Source of the DNA: Collinsella sp.
Lineage (GTDB): Bacteria; Actinomycetota; Coriobacteriia; Coriobacteriales; Coriobacteriaceae
Assembly (NCBI GenBank): GCA_018368345.1
Contig: JAGZEK010000009.1
Coordinates: 1 to 64,000, forward strand
Direction: 5' to 3'
DNA length: 64,000 nucleotides
The translations under genes and the position numbers were made by a program. Positions 39,493-49,000 of the stretch are shown here, one piece after another (the stretch's first letter is position 1; every line of letters begins with the position of its first letter). The notes beneath the pieces are model-generated. The model did no database searches, had not been told where the DNA came from, and saw only the letters and a list, made by a program, of their open reading frames with translations.

Positions 39493-40032
39493 CTACTCGG
39501 CAGCAGCCTCAGTCTCGACCTCGGCGGTCTCGGCCTCGGCGACCTCAGCGGCCTCCTCGACCTCAGCCTCGGCAGCGAGCTCCTCGGCGGTAACGCCGAC
39601 GAGAACGACAACCTCGGCCTTGATCTCGCGGTACAGCGAGATGGCAACGGTGTGGGCACCGGCAACCTTGATGGGCTTACCGAGCTCGACGCGCTTGCGG
39701 TCGATGTCCATACCGAGCTGAGCCTTGATGGCGTCAGCGATCATAGCGGCGGTAACGGAGCCAAAGAGGATGCCCTCGTCGCCGACCTTGACGTCAACGG
39801 TGACCGTCTTGCCCTCGAAGGCAGCCTTGGTCTCGTTGGCGGTAGCCAGACGGACGGCCTCGCGCTTGGCGATGTTGTTGCGACGCTCGTCAAGCTGCTT
39901 GAGGTTGCCCTTGGTGGCGGCAACAGCGAGCTTCTTGGGGAACAGGAAGTTCTCAGCGTAACCCTGAGCGACCTCTACGACGTCACCCTCGCCGCCCTTG
40001 CCCTTGATCTCATCGAGAAGAATAACCTTCAT
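39493..40032 (-). CDS. rplI: 50S ribosomal protein L9
   Basis: A 179-residue L9. The N-terminal rRNA-binding domain reads MKVILLDEIKGKGGEGDVVEV, followed by the Gly/Lys-rich YAENFLFPKKLA loop, a long helix and the C-terminal domain ending near VVLVGVT. A Glu/Ala-rich tail of about 28 residues (EELAAEAEVEEAAEV...) exceeds the usual 150-residue length. It is cotranscribed with rpsR, 15 bp upstream. Confidence 0.96.
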   Translation of the reverse strand: MKVILLDEIKGKGGEGDVVEVAQGYAENFLFPKKLAVAATKGNLKQLDERRNNIAKREAVRLATANETKAAFEGKTVTVDVKVGDEGILFGSVTAAMIADAIKAQLGMDIDRKRVELGKPIKVAGAHTVAISLYREIKAEVVVLVGVTAEELAAEAEVEEAAEVAEAETAEVETEAAAE

Positions 40033-40047
40033 GATGCGTCTCCCTTC

Positions 40048-40314
40048 TTAGCCGCGATCGCGGTTGCCACGAGAGGAAACCACGGGGACGGTGTACGGCA
40101 GGAGAGCCATCTCGCGGGCGCGCTTGATGGCGTTGGCGATGTCATGCTGATGCTGCGTGCAAGCGCCAGTGACGCGACGGGGCTTGATCTTGCCACGGTC
40201 GGTCATGTACTTACGGAGAAGCTGAGTGTCCTTATAGTCGATGAACTCAGTGTTCTCCTTGCAGAACTGGCAGTACTTACGACGCGGCTGACGTGCAGAA
40301 AAATCATTAGCCAT
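40048..40314 (-). CDS. rpsR: 30S ribosomal protein S18
   Basis: An 88-residue S18 with the typical [10 protein letters not shown] start, [17 protein letters not shown] and [11 protein letters not shown]. The CxxC pair at the N-terminus suggests a zinc-type S18. The ATG at 40314 follows AAAGGT; the longer open frame upstream has no site. It pairs with S6 in the ribosome platform. Confidence 0.96.
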   Translation of the reverse strand: MANDFSARQPRRKYCQFCKENTEFIDYKDTQLLRKYMTDRGKIKPRRVTGACTQHQHDIANAIKRAREMALLPYTVPVVSSRGNRDRG

Positions 40315-40386
40315 GTCAAAATACCTTTCATTTGGCAACTTCGGCGAACCGAAGCAGCCTCTCACTCAAAAATAGGTGAACAACCC

Positions 40387-40839
40387 TTAGAACGGGATGT
40401 CCTCATCATAGACGTCGACCGCGGGCGGCGTAGCCACCGGTGCGGCAGGACGTGCTGCGGGCGCGGGAGCTGCGGGGGCGTAACCGCCCTGATCGTAGCC
40501 ACCCTGGCCACCACGGGAGCTCATAAACTCAATCTCATCGACGATGACCTCAAGCTTGCTCCGGCGCTGGCCGTCGCGCTCCCAAGAGCTGTAGCGCAGC
40601 TTGCCCTCGATCGCGACCTTGTTTCCCTTTGCCAGGAAACGGCTCACGGCCTCGGCGCGGGTGCCGAACATGGTGCAGTCGACAAAGTTGGGATAGTCCT
40701 CCCACTCGCCAGTCTGCGCGTTGCGGCGACGATCGTTCACGGCGACGCCAAAGGACAGAACCTGGGTTCCGCCGGCGGTGGCGCGCAGCTCGGGATCGCG
40801 GGTGAGGTTACCGGTGATGTTCACTCGATTGATGCTCAT
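40387..40839 (-). CDS. ssb: Single-stranded DNA-binding protein
   Basis: A 150-residue SSB with the OB-fold start INRVNITGNLTRDPELR, the FVDCTMFGTRAE strand and the KGNKVAIEGKLRYSSWE segment. A Gly/Ala/Pro-rich linker leads to the acidic tip DEDIPF, which binds partner proteins. It lies between rpsF and rpsR as in most bacteria. Confidence 0.96.
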   Translation of the reverse strand: MSINRVNITGNLTRDPELRATAGGTQVLSFGVAVNDRRRNAQTGEWEDYPNFVDCTMFGTRAEAVSRFLAKGNKVAIEGKLRYSSWERDGQRRSKLEVIVDEIEFMSSRGGQGGYDQGGYAPAAPAPAARPAAPVATPPAVDVYDEDIPF

Positions 40840-40887
40840 AACTCACTACTTCCTCTTGGGGCACAAGCCCAGTCCAAAACGACAGTC

Positions 40888-41181
40888 TTACTCCTGGTCG
40901 TCACGACGGACGATCATGTGGCGGACCACAGCGTCGGTGATGCGCAGGACGCGATCAAGCTCGGCGATCTGGGTAGGATCTGCGTGGAAGTTGATGAGGG
41001 TGTAGTCACCATCGGTGAGGTCGTTGATCTCGTAGGCGAGCTTGCGCTTGCCCCACTCGTCAACGGAGTCGACCTTGCCAGCGCCCTCAGCGATCGTGGT
41101 ATCGATACGCTTCATAACAGCGAGACGAGTCTCGGGGTCGAGCGACGGGTCAACAAAGAACAGCAGTTCATAAGCCTTCAT
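40888..41181 (-). CDS. rpsF: 30S ribosomal protein S6
   Basis: A 97-residue S6 beginning MKAYELLFFVDPSLD, with KRKLAYEINDLTDGDYTLINF and a short C-terminus RHMIVRRDD. The ATG at 41181 follows GAGGAGGTGAC at ideal spacing, whereas the frame's upstream ATG has none. It is first in the rpsF-ssb-rpsR-rplI unit; a leader hairpin lies upstream. Confidence 0.96.
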   Translation of the reverse strand: MKAYELLFFVDPSLDPETRLAVMKRIDTTIAEGAGKVDSVDEWGKRKLAYEINDLTDGDYTLINFHADPTQIAELDRVLRITDAVVRHMIVRRDDQE

Positions 41182-41207
41182 ATTGTCACCTCCTCTGGGC
41201 AAATGTG

Positions 41208-41236
41208 GCTTCAGGTCGTGAAGGTGCGCCTGAAGC
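41208..41236 (-). promoter_or_regulatory. Hairpin in the rpsF leader, possible S6:S18 autoregulatory site
   Basis: GCTTCAGG pairs with CCTGAAGC around a 13-nt loop, 26 bp before the rpsF start. Many bacteria carry an S6:S18-binding hairpin here. The conserved CCG bulge of that motif could not be confirmed, so only the stem is certain. Confidence 0.3.
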
Positions 41237-41640
41237 AGGAAAAGACTTGGTAATAATATCTTTCAACCTCCTAGGCTGCAAGAATATGCAGCTACAACCT
41301 CATGACCTCCACATATGCCCATATTCGCACGACGTTTCATGCGCATTCCAACCAAATGCCGACCAAGAGCTTGACGGATTTGTGAACAAGATACGGTGCC
41401 GCGGGGACAAGCTGAGCCAAGCCGCAGGTCAACGGGCACAAGGCTGTGGTCGTAAAATGCATACCAGTGGTCCACAGCACCACCCAAAGATTTTTAAATT
41501 CATTGCCAAGTCGCTTATGAATACCCCTTTTGAACAATTGAGTTAATCAACCACGCTGGTCGGAAGCCGTTTTTTGGCACCTCAAACCCCACTGCAACGC
41601 CAAGCGCGGCCAAGCGTTTTAAAAAATGCCAACTTTTCTG

Positions 41641-41669
41641 TTTGCACTTTGCGATTCCTCGTGTATACT
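41641..41669 (+). promoter_or_regulatory. Promoter of the tRNA-Ser pair
   Basis: TTTGCA at 41641-41646 and TATACT at 41664-41669 with a 17-bp spacer, 16 bp before the first tRNA-Ser. Confidence 0.65.
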
Positions 41670-41685
41670 GACTTTCGCATTTAAC

Positions 41686-41776
41686 GGAGAGTTGTCCGAG
41701 TGGCCGAAGGAGCACGATTGGAAATCGTGTAGGCGTCAAAAGCGTCTCCAGGGTTCAAATCCCTGACTCTCCGCCA
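41686..41776 (+). tRNA. tRNA-Ser (GGA)
   Basis: A cloverleaf with acceptor stem GGAGAGT/ACTCTCC, anticodon stem CACGA/TCGTG and loop TTGGAAA, giving anticodon GGA. It has the long variable arm expected of class II tRNAs, the TTCAAAT T-loop and encoded CCA. Confidence 0.95.
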
Positions 41777-41824
41777 GTTAATTCCAAAGCAGGCCTTCGA
41801 GCCTGCTTTGTTTTTACCCCACGC

Positions 41825-41915
41825 GGAGGGGTGGCAGAGTGGTTGAATGCGGCGGTCTCGAAAACCGTTTGGCCTGTATAAGGTCACGAGGGTTCGAATC
41901 CCTCCTCCTCCGCCA
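41825..41915 (+). tRNA. tRNA-Ser (CGA)
   Basis: Acceptor GGAGGGG pairs with CTCCTCC (one wobble). The anticodon loop CTCGAAA gives anticodon CGA. It has a long variable arm, a TTCGAAT T-loop and encoded CCA. It lies 48 bp after tRNA-Ser(GGA), probably in one transcript. Confidence 0.95.
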
Positions 41916-41926
41916 TTTTGGTTGAG

Positions 41927-41955
41927 AAAGCTCCCAACAACGGGAGCTTTTTTGT
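41927..41955 (+). terminator. Terminator of the tRNA-Ser pair
   Basis: A 9-bp stem AAAGCTCCC / GGGAGCTTT with a 6-nt loop and a run of T. Confidence 0.9.
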
Positions 41956-41979
41956 TTTGAGTCCCTTACAAACAAATAC

Positions 41980-42127
41980 GGCGAAGGAGGAGGGATTCGA
42001 ACCCGCCAGGGCGCAAAGCGTAAAGAAAACGCGCCAGTGGCGCGTTTTTAGCGCAGCGCGGTCGGCGTAAGCCGACCGGATAAATTTTGAGCGCTGCTCA
42101 AAATTTAGACATCCCTCCTATTCAGCC
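41980..42127. repeat. 148-bp element with tRNA-Ser-derived inverted ends and three internal hairpins
   Basis: GGCGAAGGAGGAGGGAT (41980-41996) is an imperfect inverted repeat of 42111-42127. The left end, continued by TCGAACCC, matches the reverse complement of the tRNA-Ser 3' half. Inside are three hairpins: ACGCGCC/GGCGCGT with T-run (42028-42050), CGGTCGGC/GCCGACCG (42059-42078) and AAATTTTGAGC/GCTCAAAATTT (42082-42106). It directly follows the tRNA-Ser terminator. Confidence 0.65.
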
Positions 42128-42284
42128 ACGCCCCCATCGCGTTCAGCATCGACCCAGATCCCCAAACATGGAGCCTACGCCCGCATCCAGTCCCGACCGT
42201 TTGCCGAGCAATAGGGTCGCAATCGGCGCCGAACATGTACTATGTACGGGCATTGTCCAAATCCGTAATCCAAAGGACCCCATC

Positions 42285-42974
42285 TTGCCCGTCGTCGCCG
42301 CTATGACCGTTACCTCACACGCCACGGATGCCATGGTCGCCATCCCGTTTTGGCTCGAAATGTTCGCCGTCGTCGCGGCTTCAATCTCGGGCGTGTTGGT
42401 CGCGCGCGAGCACAAGCTCGACCTGGTGGGTGCAGTTGCGCTCGCCGTGGTCTGTGGCTTGGGCGGCGGTCTTTTACGCGACATGACGCTGCAGGTGGGC
42501 AACGTCTACATCCTCAACCAGCCAATGGCGCTGCCGCTTTCCATTGCCACGGCAGCCATCATCTATATTTTCCCGGCAATCGTCGACAAGCCCGAAAAAC
42601 TCATTCCCCTGCTCGACATCATCTCGGTCGGCATCTACGCCGCCACTGGAGCAGACAAGGCGCTGGTCTACGGCTTTGCACCGGCGGTGTGCATCATGAT
42701 GGGCTTTTTCACCGCGGTGGGCGGCGGCATGTTGCGCGATGGCTTTATGGGCGTGGTTCCGGGCATTTTCCAACGTACTAACTTTTATGCCATCGCCGCC
42801 ATCGCCGGATCGACAAGCTATGTGTGTCTCGTTATGAGCGGCATTATGAGCAATGTCGCCGCGCTGGTCGTATGCGTTGTCGTGACCATGGGTCTGCGCT
42901 GGCTCTCGCTGCGCTTTGACATCAAAAGCCCCACCGAAGAAGATATCGCGCGCTTCTTGCACCGTAAAAAGTAA
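42285..42974 (+). CDS. TRIC cation channel family protein (UPF0126)
   Basis: A 229-residue membrane protein with about seven helices and the internal duplication of the UPF0126/TRIC family. Both halves carry the glycine-rich motif: GLGGGLLRDMTL and AVGGGMLRDGFMG. Bacterial homologues form trimeric potassium-permeable channels. The start is placed at TTG 42285, seven bases after AAAGGA; an in-frame ATG at 42303 lacks a site, and the much longer frame upstream runs through the repeat element. Transcribed alone, rightward. Confidence 0.85.
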   Translation: MPVVAAMTVTSHATDAMVAIPFWLEMFAVVAASISGVLVAREHKLDLVGAVALAVVCGLGGGLLRDMTLQVGNVYILNQPMALPLSIATAAIIYIFPAIVDKPEKLIPLLDIISVGIYAATGADKALVYGFAPAVCIMMGFFTAVGGGMLRDGFMGVVPGIFQRTNFYAIAAIAGSTSYVCLVMSGIMSNVAALVVCVVVTMGLRWLSLRFDIKSPTEEDIARFLHRKK

Positions 42975-43080
42975 ACAGCACGGCACGACCCTTCGAAATG
43001 CAACCGAGAGGTTCTTTTAGAGCGCCCACGCGTTGGGTACCCTGTTAGGTGTATGTCGAGCATCTGACGAAGGATTCACT

Positions 43081-44226
43081 ATGCCCTGTAATCAATTCCC
43101 GTCGACCCAGCGCCGTAAAGCGTGGGTCCGCATCACGATCCTATTCGCGCTCGTCGCCCTAGCGGTCACCGCACTTCCCACGGCGTCGTTCGCCGGCACA
43201 GACACCGCAGGCAACGTACTTGCGACCGACAATGACGCCAATTCGTCCGGCGTCGAAGGTGACCTGTACTGGGCAGGTCAGGCCCTCAACTTGGACGATG
43301 CGTCCATCGGCCGCGACATAATTGCAGCAGGCGAGAGCCTCTCCATCCGCGACTGCACGGTGGGCGGCGCCGTCCGCTTGGCGGCGCGCACCATCGACAT
43401 TGCCAAGACTACGGTTGATGGCAGCGTGACCGTTGCCGGCCAGCATGTCGTGCTCAATTCCGACAGCACCGCCAACTGTTTCTATGCGATAGGCGAGACG
43501 GTTGCCCTGCGCGGCTCTACCAAGTCGGCAGCGCTTGCGGGCGATACGGTGACTATCGATGGCACCGTCGAGGGCGATGTCGAGGTCTGGGCCGACAAGC
43601 TCATCCTGGGCAAGAACGCCCACATCACCGGCACCGTGAACGCCCATGTTTCCGAGGACCCCGAGCGCGCCGCGGGAGCCGAGGTCGGCGCGCTCAAGAT
43701 CGACCGCACCGAGAACGAGGATTCTTCCACCGTTAACGATGTCATCGGCGGTATCGTCGCCGCAGCGCTCTCGACCTGCTTCATCGCCCTGCTGCTCGAG
43801 CTCGTCTTTCCGCGCGCGACCGCCAGCGCCGCCGGAATGCTCCACCAGCGCCCCATGCCTCTGTGGGTGAGCGGTCTTCTGGGCACGATTGCTATCGTCC
43901 CCGCCGTCCTACTGCTAATTATCTCTATCGCTGGTCTGTCGCTTGCCGGAGCCCTCATGTGCGGTGTTATTGGCATCGCGCTGGTGTCGAGTGCCTTTGC
44001 AGGGTGCGCGATCGCGCGCATGGTCGGACACAGCCAGAACCGCTACGCCATGGCGGCCGCCGGCGGCGTGATCGCAGGTGCACTTACGGCAATCCCCCTC
44101 GTAGGCGATTTCATCAGCGGCGTGGCCTTTGTCTTCACGCTCGGCTATGTTATCCAGATCATCTGGCGCAACGCTCACCTCAAGTCGCAACAGCCGGCTA
44201 ATACGCCGGAACTCCCCACCGCTTAG
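43081..44226 (+). CDS. Bactofilin-like polymer-forming domain protein with membrane helices
   Basis: A 381-residue protein. A signal or membrane segment (about 17-40) is followed by a repetitive beta domain (about 60-200) of short units such as SIRDCTVGGAVRLAARTIDI and DGTVEGDVEVWADKLILGKNAHITGTV. That pattern is typical of right-handed beta-helix bactofilin/polymer-forming proteins. Four membrane helices fill 220-370. Placing the beta domain outside the membrane is unusual for bactofilins, which are cytoplasmic. AAGGA precedes the ATG. Function is unknown; a role in envelope organisation is only a guess. Confidence 0.65.
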   Translation: MPCNQFPSTQRRKAWVRITILFALVALAVTALPTASFAGTDTAGNVLATDNDANSSGVEGDLYWAGQALNLDDASIGRDIIAAGESLSIRDCTVGGAVRLAARTIDIAKTTVDGSVTVAGQHVVLNSDSTANCFYAIGETVALRGSTKSAALAGDTVTIDGTVEGDVEVWADKLILGKNAHITGTVNAHVSEDPERAAGAEVGALKIDRTENEDSSTVNDVIGGIVAAALSTCFIALLLELVFPRATASAAGMLHQRPMPLWVSGLLGTIAIVPAVLLLIISIAGLSLAGALMCGVIGIALVSSAFAGCAIARMVGHSQNRYAMAAAGGVIAGALTAIPLVGDFISGVAFVFTLGYVIQIIWRNAHLKSQQPANTPELPTA

Positions 44227-44234
44227 CAGCCGAT

Positions 44235-44293
44235 CACCACAAAGGGGCCAGGCACCTTTGTGGTGGTGCAAAGGGGTCAGGTTACTTTGCACC
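44235..44293. repeat. Two adjacent GGG(C/T)CAGG-core hairpins
   Basis: CACCACAAAGG/CCTTTGTGGTG (44235-44265) encloses GGCCAGGCA, and GGTGCAAAG/CTTTGCACC (44265-44293) encloses GGGTCAGGTTA. The first stem is shared with 11803-11836; the second resembles 50158-50183. Confidence 0.7.
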
Positions 44294-44303
44294 AACAAAC
44301 GAG

Positions 44304-44345
44304 GCGGGGCACTCGGTCATATCGACCGGGTGCCCCGCTTTTCTT
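44304..44345. terminator. Terminator between convergent genes
   Basis: GCGGGGCACTCGGTC pairs with CGACCGGGTGCCCCGC (one bulge), followed by TTTTC. It lies between the bactofilin-like gene and the end of the smaller adhesin gene. Confidence 0.8.
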
Positions 44346-44450
44346 GGAGGGTTCTCTAGTAACTTTTTTTAAAACCAATGATCATCAGGTCGGTAGGCCT
44401 GCGCGTCACTCGTTACGGAGGCAGTACGCCATTGAGCAAGGGGGGGGCAA

Positions 44451-46094
44451 TTATTTTTCACGGCGACCTCCTCCCCGCTTGATGACGAGCGCGGCGACAA
44501 TAGCCGCCACTCCGATGGCAGCCAAAGCCGCCACCAGCACCAACGTTCTATCTCCCGTCGAGGGCATAAAGCCTCGACTTACTTCTTTGCTTGGGGTGTT
44601 GAGCACCGACAGTTCAATCGAACCCGTCCCGGCATCGGCTGCGTCAACCCGCAGAGGGCTTTCGACCGATACAGTCACCTTGGGCTTCGCGGCCGTCACC
44701 TGTTTAACGTCCAGACCCTCGGCCGCAACCGTCACCGTACGTTTGCCCTCAAAGGCGGTGTAGCCCTTGGGTGCCGCGACCTCTTCGACGGTATAGACGC
44801 CCGCGTCCACACCGGTCAATTCCACATGGCCGTCCGAGCCCGTGGTGACGCACGCGTCAACATCCGTCGACCACGAGCCGTCAGTCGTTAGGATGCGGCC
44901 GCGGTCATCGATGATGCGCAGCTTGGCGCCCGCGAGCGGCTTATCGTCCGAGCTTGAGCGCTTGATCAGACTGAGTCCCCAGGTATAGGCGCACGCGTCA
45001 TCGCTCGGCGTGCGGGTGAAGCCGGCGTCACCGGACTGGTCGGCGAGAGGAGAGCGCGGGTAAAGCAGGTAGACCTCGTTGGGGTTGCCCTTGGTGGCGC
45101 CTCGATTGCAGTTGGCCCCCAACGGCGCATTGTAGACAGCAACCACGCGGGCGCCCGCGGCGAAGGCGTCGGCCCCGCCGAGCGCGGCGACCAGGTCGCC
45201 GGTGCGCACGGTGAAGGCATTGCCCTCGACCGAGACCCTGCACTGTGAAGTAATGTCCGTCCACCCTTTAGCCAGCGTCGAGTTGGCGTTACCGCCCTCA
45301 CATGTGACGGCGTCAAAGCCGCCGTCCGCGCCCGCCGCCACGTACACGCGCATGCTCGCGGCAACCTTGGAGGGGTCGAGCCCCGCGCTCATGGTGTCGA
45401 CGAACTGCACCGTATAGGTGTCGTAGGCGGTAAGGCCCGCCGGGACCGTGGCCGAGAGGCGCCAGTACAGGTCGTCGGCGACCGTGGCGTCGGCGGCCTT
45501 CTGCCAGGCGGCGGCGCTGTCCTCCAGCACGTGCTTGGCGACCTTGGGGGTCGCCGCCTTGGGCTTGACGGTGACGGCGCTGCCGCCCACCAGGGCCATG
45601 ATCGGCGCGGTGCCGGCCTCGCCCTGGGCGATGGCGTCGTCGTCGGCGACGATGAGCCAGTAGCCACAGGGCAGCTCGGCCGTCGTGCCCGCGTTAAGGG
45701 TCACAGAAGGGACGCCGACTTTGCAAATTGCTCTGGCAAGTTTTGCTGTCAGCGTGGTCGTCATGTGCCCGTCGGCATTCATCCATTCGGCAGCCTCTTG
45801 CGCCGTCGATGTCGAGCTATCGAGCCCCGCATCATGTAGCACCGAAAGAGCAGTTTGACGAACCGTGTCATTCGCCCACGTTACGTCAGTTGCAATTTTT
45901 TGGCCAGCATCGTCATCGTCGGCAACGGTCGCCGAAAAGAGCTGGTACGCGTCATACCGCGTCGCAACCGTACCGTCCACCGTAATGGCACCAGTATCGG
46001 CAGCATGAGCCGTCCCAGGGGCAATCGCGAAAGACAGAATAGCGACCATGATTATCGTCGCGGCAGCTAACAAGCGGCGGTTAAGCCTACTCAC
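44451..46094 (-). CDS. SpaA-type isopeptide-forming pilin/adhesin, MPSTG-anchored
   Basis: A 547-residue surface protein. A signal peptide (hydrophobic about 8-27, cut near AHA/AD) is followed by fimbrial isopeptide-type domains. A Cna-B/SpaA domain follows with LIKRSSSDDKPLAGAKLRI and the E-box VEEVAAPKGYTAF. A cell-wall sorting signal MPSTG lies 38 residues from the end, followed by a hydrophobic helix and KRGGGRREK. The GTG at 46094 overlaps the upstream adhesin's stop by eight bases and has GAGGTGG before it. It likely forms a shaft or tip with that partner. No class C sortase is adjacent. Confidence 0.82.
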   Translation of the reverse strand: MSRLNRRLLAAATIIMVAILSFAIAPGTAHAADTGAITVDGTVATRYDAYQLFSATVADDDDAGQKIATDVTWANDTVRQTALSVLHDAGLDSSTSTAQEAAEWMNADGHMTTTLTAKLARAICKVGVPSVTLNAGTTAELPCGYWLIVADDDAIAQGEAGTAPIMALVGGSAVTVKPKAATPKVAKHVLEDSAAAWQKAADATVADDLYWRLSATVPAGLTAYDTYTVQFVDTMSAGLDPSKVAASMRVYVAAGADGGFDAVTCEGGNANSTLAKGWTDITSQCRVSVEGNAFTVRTGDLVAALGGADAFAAGARVVAVYNAPLGANCNRGATKGNPNEVYLLYPRSPLADQSGDAGFTRTPSDDACAYTWGLSLIKRSSSDDKPLAGAKLRIIDDRGRILTTDGSWSTDVDACVTTGSDGHVELTGVDAGVYTVEEVAAPKGYTAFEGKRTVTVAAEGLDVKQVTAAKPKVTVSVESPLRVDAADAGTGSIELSVLNTPSKEVSRGFMPSTGDRTLVLVAALAAIGVAAIVAALVIKRGGGRREK

Positions 46095-49000
46095 GGCTAC
46101 CACCTCGATCCCGATCGCGATGGCGACGAGTATGCATCCATGTCGCAGCAAAACACAGCATCGAAGCGCCGGCCAGATATGTCATAGTCAAACCAGCACC
46201 GCCTGCCTCAGGAAGCGTGGTCGAATATTTGTTGGTAAAGGTCGGCGGAATTGTAGAGCCGTTGTCGTAGGTGACCTCGGTGTTTAGCTTTCCCTCTCCG
46301 TTGGTCACGACAACCTGAACCTCATGTTTGGTCGTGTCATAGGCGATGTGGTCCTTGACATTATTCTCGGCACCCTGGGGGACGACCTCGGAGATGGTGT
46401 AGCGGTACTCGCCGGCCTTGTTGTACTCGACATTGAAGGAGACGTTGCCCTCGGCGTTATTGGTCACTGTCTGGAGCACTTTACCCTCGGCGTCCTTAAG
46501 CGCAAACGAAAACTGCCCCGCCTTGAATGTCCCACCTGCGAGCACCTTCTCTGCCTTGATATCCGCAGTCCCCGTTAGGCGATTGTCATAGACCCAAATA
46601 TCATCCTTTTTGGCATCACCTATGATTTCGGCGTTTTTGACGACGGCTCTTGCCTCAGCTAGTGCTTCTTGGTAACCCTCGTCGTTCGCGCTGCCCCTGA
46701 GCATAATCCAGACGGGCTGCTGCGTTACGGCATAGCCCGTGGGCGCTTTCGTCTCTACGAGCTGGTAGAGCACGCAATTACCCATCTTCTTGTCGCTCGT
46801 GCCAAACGAGATTTTGCCGTTGACATCGGTTGTAGCAGTGCCGAACAGCGTTCTGGCACTCTCCATGTCCTCCAGATTTTTCGCTTGGTCCATATCCACG
46901 CTATAGAGCTTGAACTCCGCCCCCTCAAGCGTCGCGCCGACCTGCTGGGCGTCGTACTTGGTCATCGTGATGCTGTAGCCGTTGCCGCCCGCGCTGGCGG
47001 ACGCATTTTGAATCTTCCAATTTTGCTCGTCGATCGCCGAGCCTTCCTTCACACCCGTAAGCTCGGCGGTATTGGAAAGAGACACCTCTTCACCGAGGTT
47101 TCCGGTCGGGATAACCTCGTACTCGACCTTGAGGTATTTCTCGTCGGGCACATTAAGTGTCAACTTCGTGCGAGTGCCAGATTCGCCTGGGACCTGCTCC
47201 ATCTTCGACGAATAGCCCTTCTGGGACAGCGCAACCCAGCCACCGTTCACGCGCTCATAGACCTTAAGCGTCGACGGCACCAGCGTGCACTTGGCATCCA
47301 TGGTATCGACGAGCTCAAGGAAGTCGGTGCTATTTTTAAGGGCAACGGCAGACTCGTTAACATGAATGGTGTATTTAATGCGATTACTACTGGCAACCTG
47401 CTCGCCGGACTTTTTGATGACGTTGTTCTTAATGGTGACGGTACCGCTACCGGAGTCGAACTTTTTATCTCCTGACCCCGCGCTGGCCGAGTTGGTGAAC
47501 TTCACTTCATTCTTGGAGGTATCGAGCTCACCGCGTTTGACCGCCGTCCGATATGTAAGCTTGGCGTAACCAGCATATTCGCCGAGCTCCGTCGTAGGGA
47601 TGGAAAAGGTGACCGTGTTACCGTCGTTTTTTACGTTGCCAGCGGCAAGCGTCTGACCCGTAACGACCTCCTTGGCCTCGTCTCCGCGCCCAAGGCCCTT
47701 ATGCAGATCGTAGGGATTCTGCACGAACGTATACTTTGCGGAATTCGCAACATAGCTCATACCATCCGGAAGGCTATCAACGATATTCAACGGTTTCCCG
47801 CCCAGCTTTCCAGCTCCAAAGTATTCGAACTCGCCATTTGCGCCCTTATTACCCTTTTGGCGGTTTGCATACACCGTCCAGTCGACGATCCAGGCGCCCT
47901 TCTCATCCGAGCCGTCAACGGTATGCCAATCGAGGTTCTCAACCCAAGACATCTTCGACTCCGCTTCCGGCTTCTCGACCGCGGGCTTCGTTTCTTGGTT
48001 GACAACGTACTTGACGGGTTCGGTGAACGACCACCGTAATTTCAGGCCCGGCGCGCTGACCGACGCAAAGTTTGAGTACCAGCCCGACAGCGCTTCTGAT
48101 GTGGTGTCGTAGGTGATAACGGCGTAGTCCTCTTTCTCGAGGGCGTCTTTCACTTTGTTGGTAACGATAATTTTGAGGTCGTAGTTTTCCTTTGTTTCAT
48201 TGCCCGGAAAGCTAGCCGTTGGATTCCAGTCGGCGCCCCGTTCCAGCACGGTATCGCCGATTTTAATGGTAATGGAGCTTTCGTCGACACCAAGTTTCTG
48301 CGACCATGCCGACTGAAATGTGTCCTTCACCGTCACCTCGTCTGGATGGACCGCATTGACGATCGCCTTCAGCGCGACCTTCGTCTCCCATGTCGCCCTG
48401 CCCGTCGTCGCCGCCTCATTGGATCTCACGAGCCTCTTGGTGATCGGCACAACACCCGTCAGCTGCGGCGTGAAACTACCTTCATCGGTACCGAAAACGG
48501 AGCCTTTACGCTCGATGGTCGCGTTATTGCGCACGGTGTCGTACGAGCTCGTGTCGTTCATCTTTGTGTGATAAACGATGCAGTAGGTGGCGTACTTATC
48601 CTCAAGGTTATCCCGGAACTTATAGGAAAAGGATTGTTCCTTTGGGTCAAGGTTGCCTTTCTCAATCTCGACTCCGCTCGCCTCCGAGTCGCCTTTGTAA
48701 ACCGTAAAGTAGTTGCCCGTATACGTCTGTTTTCCGTCCAGATAATCGGTGAACACGTAGCCGCTCATGTCGGCCTTGAACTTGCCTTGGTTGAGTCTGA
48801 CCGTCCACTTGATGTCCGACGGTGTGCCCGATCCGTTGGACTTGTCAATCATGTCGTAGCCGAATGTAACAGGCTCAGCCGTAGCTGTTTTGTTGTCGCC
48901 GTCGGTTGAACCAGCCCAATTCCACGTTGCCGTATTGTCAGCTTTGATCAAATCGCCGTTGTTTGCCGAAACGCCGCTCTTCAGCGCCGTTTCGTACGTG

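Larger units (their letters stand above)
41182..41685. other. Gene-free region between rpsF and the tRNA-Ser genes
   Basis: About 500 bp with no supported gene. It contains the rpsF leader hairpin near 41208-41236 and the tRNA promoter near 41641-41669. The middle shows no strong dyad, codon bias or family motif; a 113-codon rightward frame is judged spurious. Confidence 0.6.

Noticed and set aside
41205..41546. A 113-codon rightward frame between rpsF and the tRNA-Ser genes
   Set aside because: No ribosome-binding site, no recognisable domain, and composition unlike neighbouring genes.
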